Origin: Jejuia pallidilutea
Lineage (GTDB): Bacteria; Bacteroidota; Bacteroidia; Flavobacteriales; Flavobacteriaceae
DNA length: 64,000 nt
Direction: 5' to 3'
NCBI RefSeq assembly: GCF_002973595.1
Contig: NZ_PVEO01000012.1
Coordinates: forward strand, 1-64,000
The translations under genes were made by a program, and so were the position numbers. The notes beneath the pieces were generated by a model. The model ran no database searches and was not told the origin of the DNA. It was given only the letters and a program-made list of their open reading frames with translations. Below, piece by piece: positions 26,303 through 35,516 of the stretch; positions within the stretch are counted from its first letter, which is position 1, and every line of letters starts with the position of its first letter.

Positions 26303-26951
26303 TAATTTCTGCTATAATGCTTTCGCCGCCTCGTACTTTTTGGTGAAGCTTTACTTTAATATTGGTATCTAATGGTAAAAACAAATCTACTCTCGATCCA
26401 AACTTAATAAATCCTGAGTCTGTGCCCTGTTTTGCGTCGTCCTTTACTGTTGCATAATTTACAATACGTTTTGCCAATGCTCCTGCAATTTGCCTGTAAA
26501 GTACTTTACCGTATATAGGATTTTCTACAACAACGGTAGTGCGTTCGTTTTCCTCGCTTGCTTTTGGGTGCCACGCCACTAAATATTTCCCGGGGTGGTA
26601 TTTGCTAAATACTACTTTACCGCTAATGGGATATCGAGTTACATGCACGTTTAAAGGCGACATAAAAACACTTACTTGTATACGTTTATCGTTAAAATAT
26701 TCCTTTTCAAATACTTCCTCTATTACTACAACTTTCCCATCAACTGGAGACACTACGGTATTGTCGTTTAACTGTGTGAGCCTCTTAGGGTTCCTAAAAA
26801 ACTGTAATATTAGAATTAAAAACACCAATAACGCAACAAGAATTATTGTTCTTAACCAAAATATAGCAATAAAATTGTCTACCAATAAAAAACAGGCTAC
26901 TACAATAATTAGAGTAAAGAGTATTATTTTATGACCTTCTTTATGAAACAT
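26295..26951 (-). CDS. psd: Phosphatidylserine decarboxylase family protein
   Basis: 218 residues, the short (type II, archaeal/Bacteroidota) form. Two N-terminal membrane helices, then the catalytic domain with VSPVDGKVV, NVHVTRYPISG and the self-cleavage site GS in FIKFGSRVDLFLP, where the serine becomes the pyruvoyl group. It makes phosphatidylethanolamine from phosphatidylserine at the inner membrane. It overlaps cdsA upstream by 11 bases and ACBP downstream by 8. Confidence 0.93.
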   Translation of the reverse strand: MFHKEGHKIILFTLIIVVACFLLVDNFIAIFWLRTIILVALLVFLILILQFFRNPKRLTQLNDNTVVSPVDGKVVVIEEVFEKEYFNDKRIQVSVFMSPLNVHVTRYPISGKVVFSKYHPGKYLVAWHPKASEENERTTVVVENPIYGKVLYRQIAGALAKRIVNYATVKDDAKQGTDSGFIKFGSRVDLFLPLDTNIKVKLHQKVRGGESIIAEINE

Positions 26952-27759
26952 AGTGTAAAATTCTTAAAAATAAGTAAATAAAAGGGGACGCAAAAATAAT
27001 GCTATCTAAACGATCTAACAATCCACCATGACCAGGCATAATAGTACCGCTATCCTTTACGCTAGCTTGTCGTTTAAATTTTGATTCAATCAGGTCTCCT
27101 AGTGTGCCAAAAACAGTAATAAAGATACTGAGAATGAGCCAATTTGTAAAATTTAAAGTTTCTGTATAATTAGAAATAAAATAACTAGCAATACAAGAAA
27201 AGAATAGGCCCCCAAGAAAACCTTCAACTGTTTTTTTGGGAGAAATTTTTTCAAATAGTTTTTGTTTTCCAAAGTTTTTTCCGACTAAATACGCAAACGA
27301 ATCGTTTACCCAAACTAAAATAAAACATCCCAATAATATTTTAGGACTAAAAACACTTGCAATAAGTACTAAGAATACAAATCCGCTTGAAAGATAAAAT
27401 GTAGTGATAATAAAGCGTTTTGTGCTAAATAGCGGAATTGTTTTACGAGAAAACAAATCTTTAATTAAAAATAAATCTACAAATATAGTAAGTACAGTTA
27501 ATATTTGGGTTGCTTCATCTAAACCAGCGTTAGAACTTAAAACCATGCGCCAGTACCCAAATATTAGGTAAAGCACTACAAATATAAAATAGGGTATAAC
27601 ACTTTTTAGCTGAATGAGTTTATTAAACTCGAATAACGATAGCATGCCTAAAATAAAAAATAGGATATTAAACGGGTGTGGTGTATTTAAACTTAAAACA
27701 ACAATTAATAAGATTACATATAGCAAACCAGATAGTGAGCGTAGTAAAATGTCTTTCAT
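26941..27759 (-). CDS. cdsA: Phosphatidate cytidylyltransferase
   Basis: 272 residues with seven or eight membrane helices. The C-terminal family signature is complete: KRQASVKDSGTIMPGHGG followed by LLDRLDS. It makes CDP-diacylglycerol, the precursor of phosphatidylserine and other phospholipids. It is translated just before psd (overlap), so precursor and product steps sit together; the intervening phosphatidylserine synthase gene is not in the window. Confidence 0.95.
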   Translation of the reverse strand: MKDILLRSLSGLLYVILLIVVLSLNTPHPFNILFFILGMLSLFEFNKLIQLKSVIPYFIFVVLYLIFGYWRMVLSSNAGLDEATQILTVLTIFVDLFLIKDLFSRKTIPLFSTKRFIITTFYLSSGFVFLVLIASVFSPKILLGCFILVWVNDSFAYLVGKNFGKQKLFEKISPKKTVEGFLGGLFFSCIASYFISNYTETLNFTNWLILSIFITVFGTLGDLIESKFKRQASVKDSGTIMPGHGGLLDRLDSIIFASPFIYLFLRILHYVS

Positions 27760-27777
27760 TTCTTAAAGCTGCTTAAA

Positions 27778-28386
27778 TTACAAATCCTCTAATAGCAGCA
27801 AATATAAGTTTTTTGCACTACTACCGTAGCTTAAAAAGTCTTTTTCGTCACCAGATTTAAAATGCTTAATTGTAGTAATATTTGTAGGAATGTGTTGCCT
27901 GTTCTTAGATTTAATACCTCTTAGCCCTTCACCAATATTGTCAACTATTTGGCTAGTGGTAGCAAATACAATAAGGTTAAAAGGTAATTCGGGTAGTTTT
28001 TTAGTAACAATTTGATTAGAACTTATAAGTAATGAGCCATCGGTTGCAATAAGATTTTCGCAAGTAGTTAGGAAATATGTTGCAATACTTGAATTTTTGG
28101 TAGTATTAATATTGCAGGTTTTAAATTTTTCTGCAAGGTTATCATCTATAATAAGTGCTGGCTTGTCTTCCCAAGAATTTTCTTCAATAATATTTGAGAA
28201 GTTTGAAAACACTTCATCTAAATCATCGCAATACAAGAATTTACCACCATTAGCTTTAAAGTTTATTGTAAACTTTTCGTCTATAGGCAGTTTAAGTTCT
28301 GGCATATATTTACCACGGTCATCAGACTTTATTTCCTTTTCAGATGGTTTTGATTTTGATCCGAAAATTTTTTTAAAAAGATTCAT
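27778..28386 (-). CDS. LUD domain protein (LutC-like)
   Basis: 202 residues. The C-terminal half carries LUD features: SLLISSNQIV, LPFNLIVFATTSQIVDNIGEGL and SKNRQHIPTNITTI. The N-terminal half is charged and less conserved. LutC is a component of lactate utilisation, but no lutA or lutB is nearby; in Bacteroidota a stand-alone LUD protein beside ftsH and cdsA is common and its role is unknown. It lies 18 bases upstream of cdsA and probably heads that operon, after the ftsH terminator. Confidence 0.82.
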   Translation of the reverse strand: MNLFKKIFGSKSKPSEKEIKSDDRGKYMPELKLPIDEKFTINFKANGGKFLYCDDLDEVFSNFSNIIEENSWEDKPALIIDDNLAEKFKTCNINTTKNSSIATYFLTTCENLIATDGSLLISSNQIVTKKLPELPFNLIVFATTSQIVDNIGEGLRGIKSKNRQHIPTNITTIKHFKSGDEKDFLSYGSSAKNLYLLLLEDL

Positions 28387-28434
28387 TCAGGTGTTCGCTA
28401 TTAATCTTTTTTTAATGAGAGTTTTTCAAATATA

Positions 28435-28474
28435 AAAAATCTTAAACTAATCCTGAGACTAATTTAAGATTTTT
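28435..28474 (-). terminator. Terminator of the rsfS-ftsH operon
   Basis: A 12-pair stem at the base (28435-28446 with 28463-28474), extended by a few interrupted pairs, with A and T runs at its ends. It lies just after the ftsH stop codon and before the LUD gene. Confidence 0.75.
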
Positions 28475-28496
28475 ACCAAAAGCTTAACGCAATTGA

Positions 28497-30434
28497 TTAT
28501 TTGTCGAGAGTTTCACGTTCCTCTTTTTCAAAAGGGCGCTTACCGAAAATTTTCTCTAAGTTATCCTTAAAAATAACTTCTTTTTCTAGCAGTACTTCTG
28601 CTAATTCTGTTAATTTGTCTTTGTTTTCTTCTAATATCTTAATGGCACGTTGGTATTGTTCCTCTATGATATCAGAGATTTCATTATCAATTAATTCTGC
28701 TGTTTTTTCGCTGTAGGGCTTTGTAAACCCATATTCGCTTTGAGAAGAATCGTAATAGGTTAAATTTCCAACTTTATCGCTAAGTCCGTAAATTGTAACC
28801 ATAGCACGTGCTTGTTTGGTTACTTTTTCCAAATCACTTAATGCACCAGTAGATATTTTATTAAATATTACCTTTTCTGCGGCACGACCACCAAGAGCTG
28901 CACACATTTCGTCTAGCATTTGCTCTGGGCGAACAATTAATCGTTCTTCTGGCAGATACCAAGCAGCCCCTAAAGAACGGCCACGGGGCACAATGGTGAC
29001 TTTTACAAGGGGTGCAGCATGCTCTAGCATCCAGCTTATTGTGGCGTGTCCAGCTTCATGATAAGCAACGGCTTGTTTTTCGCTTGGTGTAATAATTTTA
29101 TTTTTCTTTTCTAAACCACCTATTATTCTATCTACAGCGTCTAAAAAATCTTGTTTGTCTACTGCTTTTTTACCATTTCTGGCAGCAATAAGAGCAGCTT
29201 CGTTACATACATTGGCAATATCTGCTCCTGAGAAACCAGGAGTTTGCTTAGAAAGAAAATCGGTGTCTAAACCCTGTTCCTTTTTTAGTGGTCTTAAGTG
29301 GACTTCAAATATTTCCTTGCGTTCGCGAACATCAGGTAAATCCACAAATATTTGTCTATCAAAACGTCCGGCACGCATTAAGGCCTTGTCTAAAATATCA
29401 GCTCTATTGGTTGCGGCCATAACAATTACGTTAGTGTTTGTGCCAAAACCATCCATTTCTGTTAATAGCTGGTTTAGTGTATTTTCTCGTTCATCGTTAC
29501 TGCCAGACATGGCATTCTTGCCACGGGCACGACCAATGGCATCAATTTCATCAATAAAAATTATTGAAGGCGATTTTTCTTTGGCTTGTTTAAACAAATC
29601 TCGCACGCGAGATGCACCTACACCAACAAACATCTCAACAAAATCTGAACCTGATAATGAAAAGAAAGGAACTTTGGCTTCGCCAGCAACCGCTTTTGCT
29701 AACAATGTTTTACCTGTTCCAGGAGGGCCTACAAGCAATGCACCTTTTGGTATTTTACCACCAAGGGTAGTATATTTTTCTGGAAATTTTAAGAAATCTA
29801 CAATTTCCTGTACTTCTTCTTTAGCACCTTCTAAACCTGCAACATCTTTAAATGTAGTTTTAACTTCTGTATTTTGATCAAATAGTTTTGCCTTGGATTT
29901 TCCGATGTTGAAAATTTGGCCACCAGCACCACCGCCAGCGCCACCAGACATTCGTCTCATAATAAAAATCCAAACACCAATTAAAAGTACAAATGGTAAG
30001 ATACCAATTAAAAAGTCTGCTAAATGGTTTTCTTCAGTGATGTAAACGGGCTCTAGATCTAGATTTTCTTGATCAATAATCTCGTTTAACTTATTTTGAA
30101 AAATTTCTAACTCCCCAAATTCAAACCTATAATTAGGCATTTGTGCAGCCGATAGGCTAAAACTTGTGGGTTTAGATTTTTTATGTATTTCTTTTTGTGC
30201 AGCTTCTTTAGTTAAATAAACCTTTGCAAGCCTTCTGTTTACAATTTCAACCCTAGAAACATCACCATCTCTAACAAATTTAAAAAATTGGGTAGGGTTA
30301 GTGGAGTTTCCACTATCCATAGTGTTATTGTTGAAAAGTGTAAATACCAAAAATAAGGATAGTATAATTCCGTAAATCCAATACGGACTAAATTTTGGTT
30401 TCTTTTCTTTTGGATTTTTATTATCGTTTGCCAT
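28497..30434 (-). CDS. ftsH: ATP-dependent zinc metalloprotease FtsH
   Basis: 645 residues, full length. Two N-terminal membrane helices flank a periplasmic domain (about 38-140). AAA domain with Walker A GPPGTGKT (about residue 238), Walker B IIFIDEIDAIG and the second region of homology (RADILDKALMRAGRFD). Metalloprotease site HEAGH (about 458) with the third ligand aspartate in ALSDLEK. It degrades misfolded membrane proteins and short-lived regulators at the inner membrane. A glycine-rich linker (MSGGAGGGAGG) follows the second helix. Its start is 9 bases from the rsfS stop, so the two form an operon. Confidence 0.98.
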   Translation of the reverse strand: MANDNKNPKEKKPKFSPYWIYGIILSLFLVFTLFNNNTMDSGNSTNPTQFFKFVRDGDVSRVEIVNRRLAKVYLTKEAAQKEIHKKSKPTSFSLSAAQMPNYRFEFGELEIFQNKLNEIIDQENLDLEPVYITEENHLADFLIGILPFVLLIGVWIFIMRRMSGGAGGGAGGQIFNIGKSKAKLFDQNTEVKTTFKDVAGLEGAKEEVQEIVDFLKFPEKYTTLGGKIPKGALLVGPPGTGKTLLAKAVAGEAKVPFFSLSGSDFVEMFVGVGASRVRDLFKQAKEKSPSIIFIDEIDAIGRARGKNAMSGSNDERENTLNQLLTEMDGFGTNTNVIVMAATNRADILDKALMRAGRFDRQIFVDLPDVRERKEIFEVHLRPLKKEQGLDTDFLSKQTPGFSGADIANVCNEAALIAARNGKKAVDKQDFLDAVDRIIGGLEKKNKIITPSEKQAVAYHEAGHATISWMLEHAAPLVKVTIVPRGRSLGAAWYLPEERLIVRPEQMLDEMCAALGGRAAEKVIFNKISTGALSDLEKVTKQARAMVTIYGLSDKVGNLTYYDSSQSEYGFTKPYSEKTAELIDNEISDIIEEQYQRAIKILEENKDKLTELAEVLLEKEVIFKDNLEKIFGKRPFEKEERETLDK

Positions 30435-30443
30435 TTTTTGTTT

Positions 30444-30815
30444 TTAGTAACTTGTTTCTATTACTGTTGTTTTTGCATCGCCCCAAAGGCTTTCAATATC
30501 GTAATACTCCCTTATATGTTTTTGAAACACATGAACAGCAATATTTACATAATCTAACAAAACCCACTCTGCATTATCGGCACCTTCAACGTGCCATGGG
30601 TGGTCTTTAAGTTCTTTGCTTACTTTTTTCTGTACGGAATTTACTATGGCGTTAACTTGAGTATTTGAAGTACCTTCACAAATTATAAAATAATCGCAAA
30701 CAGTATTTTCAATTTCCCTTAGGTCTAAAATACTTATTTCCTTACCTTTTACATCCTCAATTCCACTAATTATAACTGATATTAACTGATCTGCGCTTAT
30801 TTTTTCTTTCGCCAT
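30444..30815 (-). CDS. rsfS: Ribosome silencing factor
   Basis: 123 residues. Contains the RsfS/YbeB/Iojap features: DLREIENTVCDYFIICEG, NAIVNSVQKKV, WHVEGADNAEWVLLDY and VHVFQKHIREYYDIE. It binds ribosomal protein L14 and blocks joining of the subunits when nutrients are short. It precedes ftsH as in many Bacteroidota. A -7 box TAACTTTG lies at 30842-30835, 19 bases before the ATG. Confidence 0.95.
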   Translation of the reverse strand: MAKEKISADQLISVIISGIEDVKGKEISILDLREIENTVCDYFIICEGTSNTQVNAIVNSVQKKVSKELKDHPWHVEGADNAEWVLLDYVNIAVHVFQKHIREYYDIESLWGDAKTTVIETSY

Positions 30816-30834
30816 TAATTTTATTTAATTTGTG

Positions 30835-30842
30835 CAAAGTTA
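30835..30842 (-). promoter_or_regulatory. -7 box (TAACTTTG) of rsfS-ftsH
   Basis: Perfect TAnnTTTG on the minus strand, in the gap shared with the divergent birA gene. No TTG at the expected -33 distance. Confidence 0.45.
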
Positions 30843-30909
30843 TTATTTTTTTTAGTTCTTTACCCCTTAAAATTTTCACAAGATTTTAAACGATAAAAAT
30901 AACTTATAA

Positions 30910-31641
30910 ATGCCTATAATCAAACTTAATGCCATTGACTCTACTAATACTTTTATAAAAGAAATGATTAGTGCTAAAACTATAAAACATTTTACTGTGG
31001 TTACAACTAATCATCAAACCAGTGGAAAAGGGCAAATGGGAACAGTTTGGTTATCTGAACCTTCAAAGAACTTGATGTTTAGTATGTTTGTTGATGTTTC
31101 TACGTATAAGTTAGAGTTTCCATTTTACATAAGTATGGTTGTTGCCTTAGCCTTAAAACAGAGTTTAAATACATTTTTAATTCCCAAATTATATATAAAG
31201 TGGCCTAACGACATTTTGTCACAAAACAAAAAAATTTGTGGAATTTTAATAGAAAATGTCATGAAACAAGGTGCTATTAACGCTTCTATAATAGGAGTTG
31301 GACTAAATGTTAATCAAACAAATTTTACGGCATTGCCCAATGCTTCTTCCTTAAAAAATATTACAGGACGTGTTTTTGATTTAGATGAACTTCTAGATAG
31401 TATTATTTTTAATATGAAGCTATATTTTTCTAAGTTAGAAGAAGGGAATTTTATGGAACTGAAAGCAGTTTATGAATCTTTTTTATTTAGAAAAAACAAA
31501 CCCTCAACATTTAAGGATGCTAAGGGTAATTTATTTGTAGGTTACATAAAATCTGTTGAAGATTCTGGACATTTACAGGTAATGCTAGAAGATAACATTA
31601 CCAAATCCTTTGCCTTAAAGGATATTACCTTAATGTACTAA
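30910..31641 (+). CDS. birA: Biotin--[acetyl-CoA-carboxylase] ligase
   Basis: 243 residues, the short form without an N-terminal DNA-binding domain, so an enzyme only and not a biotin repressor. Seen: the STN segment at the N-terminus (LNAIDSTNTF), the biotinyl-AMP motif TSGKGQMGTVW (family GRGRxGxxW), KWPNDIL, and the C-terminal SH3-like domain (about 195-243). It attaches biotin to acyl-CoA carboxylase. Convergent with the next gene, with a four-base overlap of the stop codons. Confidence 0.94.
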   Translation: MPIIKLNAIDSTNTFIKEMISAKTIKHFTVVTTNHQTSGKGQMGTVWLSEPSKNLMFSMFVDVSTYKLEFPFYISMVVALALKQSLNTFLIPKLYIKWPNDILSQNKKICGILIENVMKQGAINASIIGVGLNVNQTNFTALPNASSLKNITGRVFDLDELLDSIIFNMKLYFSKLEEGNFMELKAVYESFLFRKNKPSTFKDAKGNLFVGYIKSVEDSGHLQVMLEDNITKSFALKDITLMY

Positions 31642-32033
31642 ATCGCTTTAGGTAAATTAGTAACCAATGTTTCAATAAATTTTGAAATAGGTCCTTTAAT
31701 CATCATCGCCATCATTGGGTTAAAATCGCCATTAAACTCTAGCTTTACATTACTACCGCTAGTTTCTCCTTCTAAAATAACAGCGGTTAAAGCAAAATCT
31801 ATTTTACCACCAGCGGCACCAAATATAATTTTATTTGGGGGGATTTCTTCTTTCTTTTTTAAAACAATCTCGGGCATGCCTTTTAATGCAAATAAAAACT
31901 TGTTATCATCAAGTACCTCAAATTTGCTAATGTTTTCTGGCATTAAGGTTTTAAAGTTTTTTATATCTGAAATAAAGTTAAAAGTGTCTTGAGGTGTTTT
32001 AGGCACGCTTACTGTAGGTGATTCTAAATTCAT
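31638..32033 (-). CDS. SRPBCC family (START-like) protein
   Basis: 131 residues, no signal peptide. The N-terminal SPTVSVPKTPQDTFNFISDI and the C-terminal helix (PISKFIETLVTNL) fit the SRPBCC/polyketide cyclase-like helix-grip fold that binds hydrophobic ligands. Ligand unknown. It lies 98 bases downstream of pyrE on the same strand; that gap contains a 15-base tandem repeat. Confidence 0.8.
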   Translation of the reverse strand: MNLESPTVSVPKTPQDTFNFISDIKNFKTLMPENISKFEVLDDNKFLFALKGMPEIVLKKKEEIPPNKIIFGAAGGKIDFALTAVILEGETSGSNVKLEFNGDFNPMMAMMIKGPISKFIETLVTNLPKAI

Positions 32034-32035
32034 AA

Positions 32036-32065
32036 TTATATGTTGTTAAGTTATATGTTGTTTAG
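32036..32065. repeat. Two 15-base tandem repeats
   Basis: TTATATGTTGTTAAG is followed directly by TTATATGTTGTTTAG, one base different. It lies just upstream of the SRPBCC gene. Confidence 0.7.
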
Positions 32066-32131
32066 TTGTAAAAGTGGGTTAATTTAGTTCTGCTTTAAGC
32101 CTAAACAACGTCTTGTCTATACAGTAGTATA

Positions 32132-32776
32132 TCAAATAGCGTTCCACTCGCTAGGGTTAGAATTCCACTCTGTTAATAGTTCTAACTCCTGTTTGGTAAT
32201 ATATTTGGTTTGTAAAGCTTGCTCCAAAAGGCTCTCGTAGTTGCCAAGTGTGTGCAGTGTAACATTTTCTTTTTCAAAATTTTCTTTTGAAATTTCAAAC
32301 CCATAGGTAAAAATAGCTACCATACCTTTTACAGTAATTCCACCTTCACGTAAAGCTTTTACAGCATTTAAACTACTTTTTCCGGTGCTTATTAAATCTT
32401 CTACAACTACAACGGTTTGTCCTTTTTCTATAAAACCTTCAATTTGGTTTTTTCGGCCATGGCCTTTAGCATCGGGTCTCACATAAATAAACGGTAAATT
32501 TAAATACTCTGCTACCAGCATACCAATGCCAATAGCGCCAGTGGCGACACCTGCTATAGCATCTGGTTTTCCATATTGCCGCTCTATATGTTTAGCCATA
32601 GTTTCACGAACATAGTTTCTAATAGGCGGAAACGATAAAATAATACGGTTATCACAATAAATAGGTGATTTCCAACCAGAGGCCCAGGTAAAAGGCGCTT
32701 TGGGGCTTAGTTTTATAGCATTTACCTGCAATAAAACTTCGGCTGTTTTTTTGGCAATGTCTTTATTAAAAATCAT
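32132..32776 (-). CDS. pyrE: Orotate phosphoribosyltransferase
   Basis: 214 residues. Makes orotidine 5'-phosphate from orotate and PRPP in pyrimidine synthesis. Seen: the PRPP-binding motif VVVVEDLISTGKSS, the catalytic flexible loop with RPDAKGHGRKNQIEG, and the N-terminal KAPFTWASGWKSP (orotate-binding region). A perfect -7 box (TAATTTTG, 32788-32781 on the minus strand) ends four bases before the ATG, suggesting little or no leader. Confidence 0.96.
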   Translation of the reverse strand: MIFNKDIAKKTAEVLLQVNAIKLSPKAPFTWASGWKSPIYCDNRIILSFPPIRNYVRETMAKHIERQYGKPDAIAGVATGAIGIGMLVAEYLNLPFIYVRPDAKGHGRKNQIEGFIEKGQTVVVVEDLISTGKSSLNAVKALREGGITVKGMVAIFTYGFEISKENFEKENVTLHTLGNYESLLEQALQTKYITKQELELLTEWNSNPSEWNAI

Positions 32777-32780
32777 AACA

Positions 32781-32788
32781 CAAAATTA
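32781..32788 (-). promoter_or_regulatory. -7 box (TAATTTTG) of pyrE
   Basis: Perfect TAnnTTTG on the minus strand, with only four bases between its last G and the pyrE ATG. No TTG at the 19-base distance. Confidence 0.5.
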
Positions 32789-32907
32789 AACATATATTTA
32801 GGATAACATAATTCCTTTTTAATCGAATAAAATATTTTTTTCAACAACTGTATGTTTGTGTATAAAAATGATATTTTTACCAACCAGAAATAGTTAATAA
32901 TCTCTTT

Positions 32908-33492
32908 ATGTACAAAATATTTGTTGGTGATAAACCTATAATCTTATCTACAGAGCCTAAGGAAAAGAAAGGGGTTAAAAACTATAAATTAAATAAGGTT
33001 ATTCTTAGAAATGTAATAAGGAAGCTAAACAATACGCCACTTAAAAAGGTGTATTTGGTTCATAAAAATGAAGAAAAATTACTGAAGAAATTCCTTAAAA
33101 AAGCACCAAATGTAGTTGCTGGGGGCGGTAAGGTATATAACGATAAAGGTAAAGTACTTTTTATTTTTAGAAATGGTAAATGGGATTTGCCTAAAGGTAA
33201 AATTGAAAAAAAAGAAAGTATTGAAGAAACCGCCATTAGGGAAGTTGAAGAGGAAACAGGCGTAAAAGGCTTAGAAATTGTAAAACCATTAGAAACTACA
33301 TACCATATTTTTAAACGTCGCGGACGCTATAGAATTAAAATTACCTATTGGTTTGAAATGAAAACCTCTTTTGATGGAAAACTTTATCCTCAAGAAAAAG
33401 AAGGCATAACAAAGGTGAAATGGCTAGGAAAAAAGAAAATTAAAAAGGCCATGAACAACTCTTACGCCAATATTAAAATTCTAATTGATTAA
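32908..33492 (+). CDS. Nudix hydrolase with N-terminal extension
   Basis: 194 residues. The Nudix box is complete: GKIEKKESIEETAIREVEEE followed by TGV (G-x5-E-x7-RE-x2-EE-x-G), at about residues 94-116. An N-terminal domain of about 65 residues (MYKIFVGDKPI) precedes it. Nudix enzymes cleave nucleoside diphosphates linked to other groups; the substrate is unknown. Lysine-rich throughout. It is divergent from pyrE (131-base gap), a pairing I believe is common in flavobacteria. Confidence 0.9.
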   Translation: MYKIFVGDKPIILSTEPKEKKGVKNYKLNKVILRNVIRKLNNTPLKKVYLVHKNEEKLLKKFLKKAPNVVAGGGKVYNDKGKVLFIFRNGKWDLPKGKIEKKESIEETAIREVEEETGVKGLEIVKPLETTYHIFKRRGRYRIKITYWFEMKTSFDGKLYPQEKEGITKVKWLGKKKIKKAMNNSYANIKILID

Positions 33493-33602
33493 ACAAATTT
33501 ATAATTTTAGTGTTTGAAATGGTTCTCTATGCTATCGTTTTAAAAAGAATACTAGAATAGATACGTTTAGTTTTTTTAGTTTAAAGCAGCAAATAAATTT
33601 TT

Positions 33603-35336
33603 TTAGTTAACTCTGTATATAGGATATTGTAAGTGTGCCGTTTCGTAATGTTCGCTTTGTTTGTGTAACCAATCTAGTTGAGCAAACCAGTTGTTTTTAA
33701 AACCAGTTATATCTTTTTTACGATGTTCAAACTCTTGTTTTAGTTTAGGGTTGTTTTCAAGTAGTTTTAAGGCTTTGTCTTCCCAAACATATGGGGAAAA
33801 TCCTTCTTTTTGCTGTAAAATAGTATCAAAGAAATTCCAGTTAAAAAACGAATCTGGAGCTTGGGGTTCTAAAGTTGCCATTAGATAACGAAAGTTGTTT
33901 TGCTGTGTGCTAATAAAATAATCACCTTCACTAAATGTCATATTATTTTCAGATTTAGAAATAGTAACACCATAATGCTGATAATGCCCTTCGTAGGGTG
34001 TTTTTCGTGTATTATAATCCAAAATACGATAAAATTCAACAGTTAAAGTGGTGTCTTTTTCAAAAGGCTTCATCTCTATGTCATTTAGTTTTAACAGTTC
34101 AATCACATCATGCCAACCTTTGGGTATAATGTAAGCACTGGGTATTTCAACTTTTAATTTTGGTTTGAAAAAATTCTGATAGTCTACCTCTTTGGTAAAA
34201 GGTGCTGTTCTGTTATATTTTAACCTATCAAAACCAGTAACCTCACTTTTAGCTATATCAGCTTCATAGCCTTTAAAATTTAAGGGTGAATTTTTAGTGG
34301 TATCTATTTCCCAATCTAGCGTGTAATATTTGTTTTTACGCATCAGCAAGGGCATTTCTTGTCGTAATACTTTAATTTTTTCACTATCAGAGTCCGCGAT
34401 TTCAATCATGCTTTTTAGTAGTTGGTAAGTGCCTTCCACACGTTGCTTGTAAGGTTTTAACATGTGTGTTTCTACCATTAAACCCAACGTGTTAAAAAGT
34501 GAGGTATACCCAGTAGAATATCTTGGATAATCCATAAATTGGGAAAACCCTTTTTCTGGGGCTGTATTAAAAACATTTACATATGGTGTAATATCCCAGT
34601 TTTTTTTCGCTAGTTTTTGTTCCAAATTTGGCATCATTTCAGTATGTAAATAATTACCTAGTTTATCGCCTAATTTATTATGCTGTGTGAACAAATGTGT
34701 GAGCGTGTATTGATAGTCTGCACCGTTGCTTACATGTGTATCAATAAAAATATCGGGTTTTACTAAATGAAAAATCTGCGCAAAAGTTCTGGCGTTTTTG
34801 GTATCACACTTAATAAAATCTCTATTTAAATCGTAGTTGCGGGCATTTCCTCTAAAACCATAGGTTTTCGGACCATTTTGATTGGTTCGCGATGTGGCAT
34901 TCCTGTTTAAGCAGCCACCAATATTGTAAATAGGAATGGTAGCAATAGCTACATGTTTTGGCGGTTTAATTTTATCTTTAACTAAATCTCTAAAAAGCAT
35001 CATGGTAGCATCTATACCATCGGGCTCTCCAGGGTGTATACCATTATTAATTAGCAGAATACGTTTGTTGGATCTTATATTTTTAAAGTTGAATTCAGCT
35101 TCAGTATTAAAGGTAACCAGGTGTAAAGGTTCACCAGAATCGGTTTCTCCAACAGCCTGAATATTTATATCGGGATATGCTTCAGCTAGTTCTGTGTAAA
35201 ATTCAATCACCTCTTTGTAAGTTGCTGTCTCCAATCCGTTTGATGTTTCAAATCGGGTTTCAAAAACATAATCAGATGAATTTTTAGAAGATTCACAAGC
35301 AAAAAGTATAAGAAATACCAATGTAATTTTTTTCAT
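33603..35336 (-). CDS. M14 family metallocarboxypeptidase-like lipoprotein
   Basis: 577 residues. Lipoprotein signal (MKKITLVFLILFAC, cysteine at 14). The zinc-peptidase domain lies at about 35-330: the first zinc ligands HxxE in NNGIHPGEPDG, the third histidine in DTHVSNGADYQY, and the catalytic glutamate in GLMVETHML. The remainder (about 340-577) is a beta-rich C-terminal domain. A zinc carboxypeptidase anchored in a membrane and acting outside the cytoplasm is well supported; the substrate is not known. Stands alone. Confidence 0.9.
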   Translation of the reverse strand: MKKITLVFLILFACESSKNSSDYVFETRFETSNGLETATYKEVIEFYTELAEAYPDINIQAVGETDSGEPLHLVTFNTEAEFNFKNIRSNKRILLINNGIHPGEPDGIDATMMLFRDLVKDKIKPPKHVAIATIPIYNIGGCLNRNATSRTNQNGPKTYGFRGNARNYDLNRDFIKCDTKNARTFAQIFHLVKPDIFIDTHVSNGADYQYTLTHLFTQHNKLGDKLGNYLHTEMMPNLEQKLAKKNWDITPYVNVFNTAPEKGFSQFMDYPRYSTGYTSLFNTLGLMVETHMLKPYKQRVEGTYQLLKSMIEIADSDSEKIKVLRQEMPLLMRKNKYYTLDWEIDTTKNSPLNFKGYEADIAKSEVTGFDRLKYNRTAPFTKEVDYQNFFKPKLKVEIPSAYIIPKGWHDVIELLKLNDIEMKPFEKDTTLTVEFYRILDYNTRKTPYEGHYQHYGVTISKSENNMTFSEGDYFISTQQNNFRYLMATLEPQAPDSFFNWNFFDTILQQKEGFSPYVWEDKALKLLENNPKLKQEFEHRKKDITGFKNNWFAQLDWLHKQSEHYETAHLQYPIYRVN

Positions 35337-35465
35337 ATTACTGTTTTAAAGCATAAAATTACAATAATTTAGAATGAACACTTTATAAGGAAACCCATTA
35401 AAAGCTAGTAATTTTGTAACTCATAGAGTTTTAATTCTTTAATATGTAAATTGTAACAGCAATAC

Positions 35466-35495
35466 TTGTGCATCCTGTTTTAAACTGTAAATTTG
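35466..35495 (+). promoter_or_regulatory. Promoter of the SulP gene
   Basis: TTG (35466-35468), exactly 19 bases, then TAAATTTG (35488-35495). The -7 box covers the TTG at 35493, which rules that codon out as a start. Confidence 0.85.
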
Positions 35496-35516
35496 CACCT
35501 TCAAAAAAAACAAACC

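Noticed and set aside
27778-28386. Lactate utilisation protein LutC
   Set aside because: No lutA or lutB partner is present and the neighbours are ftsH and cdsA; only the LUD fold is supported.
28816-29877. Long open frames on the plus strand opposite ftsH
   Set aside because: They lie wholly within a well-supported essential gene, have no domain features and mirror the ftsH codon pattern.
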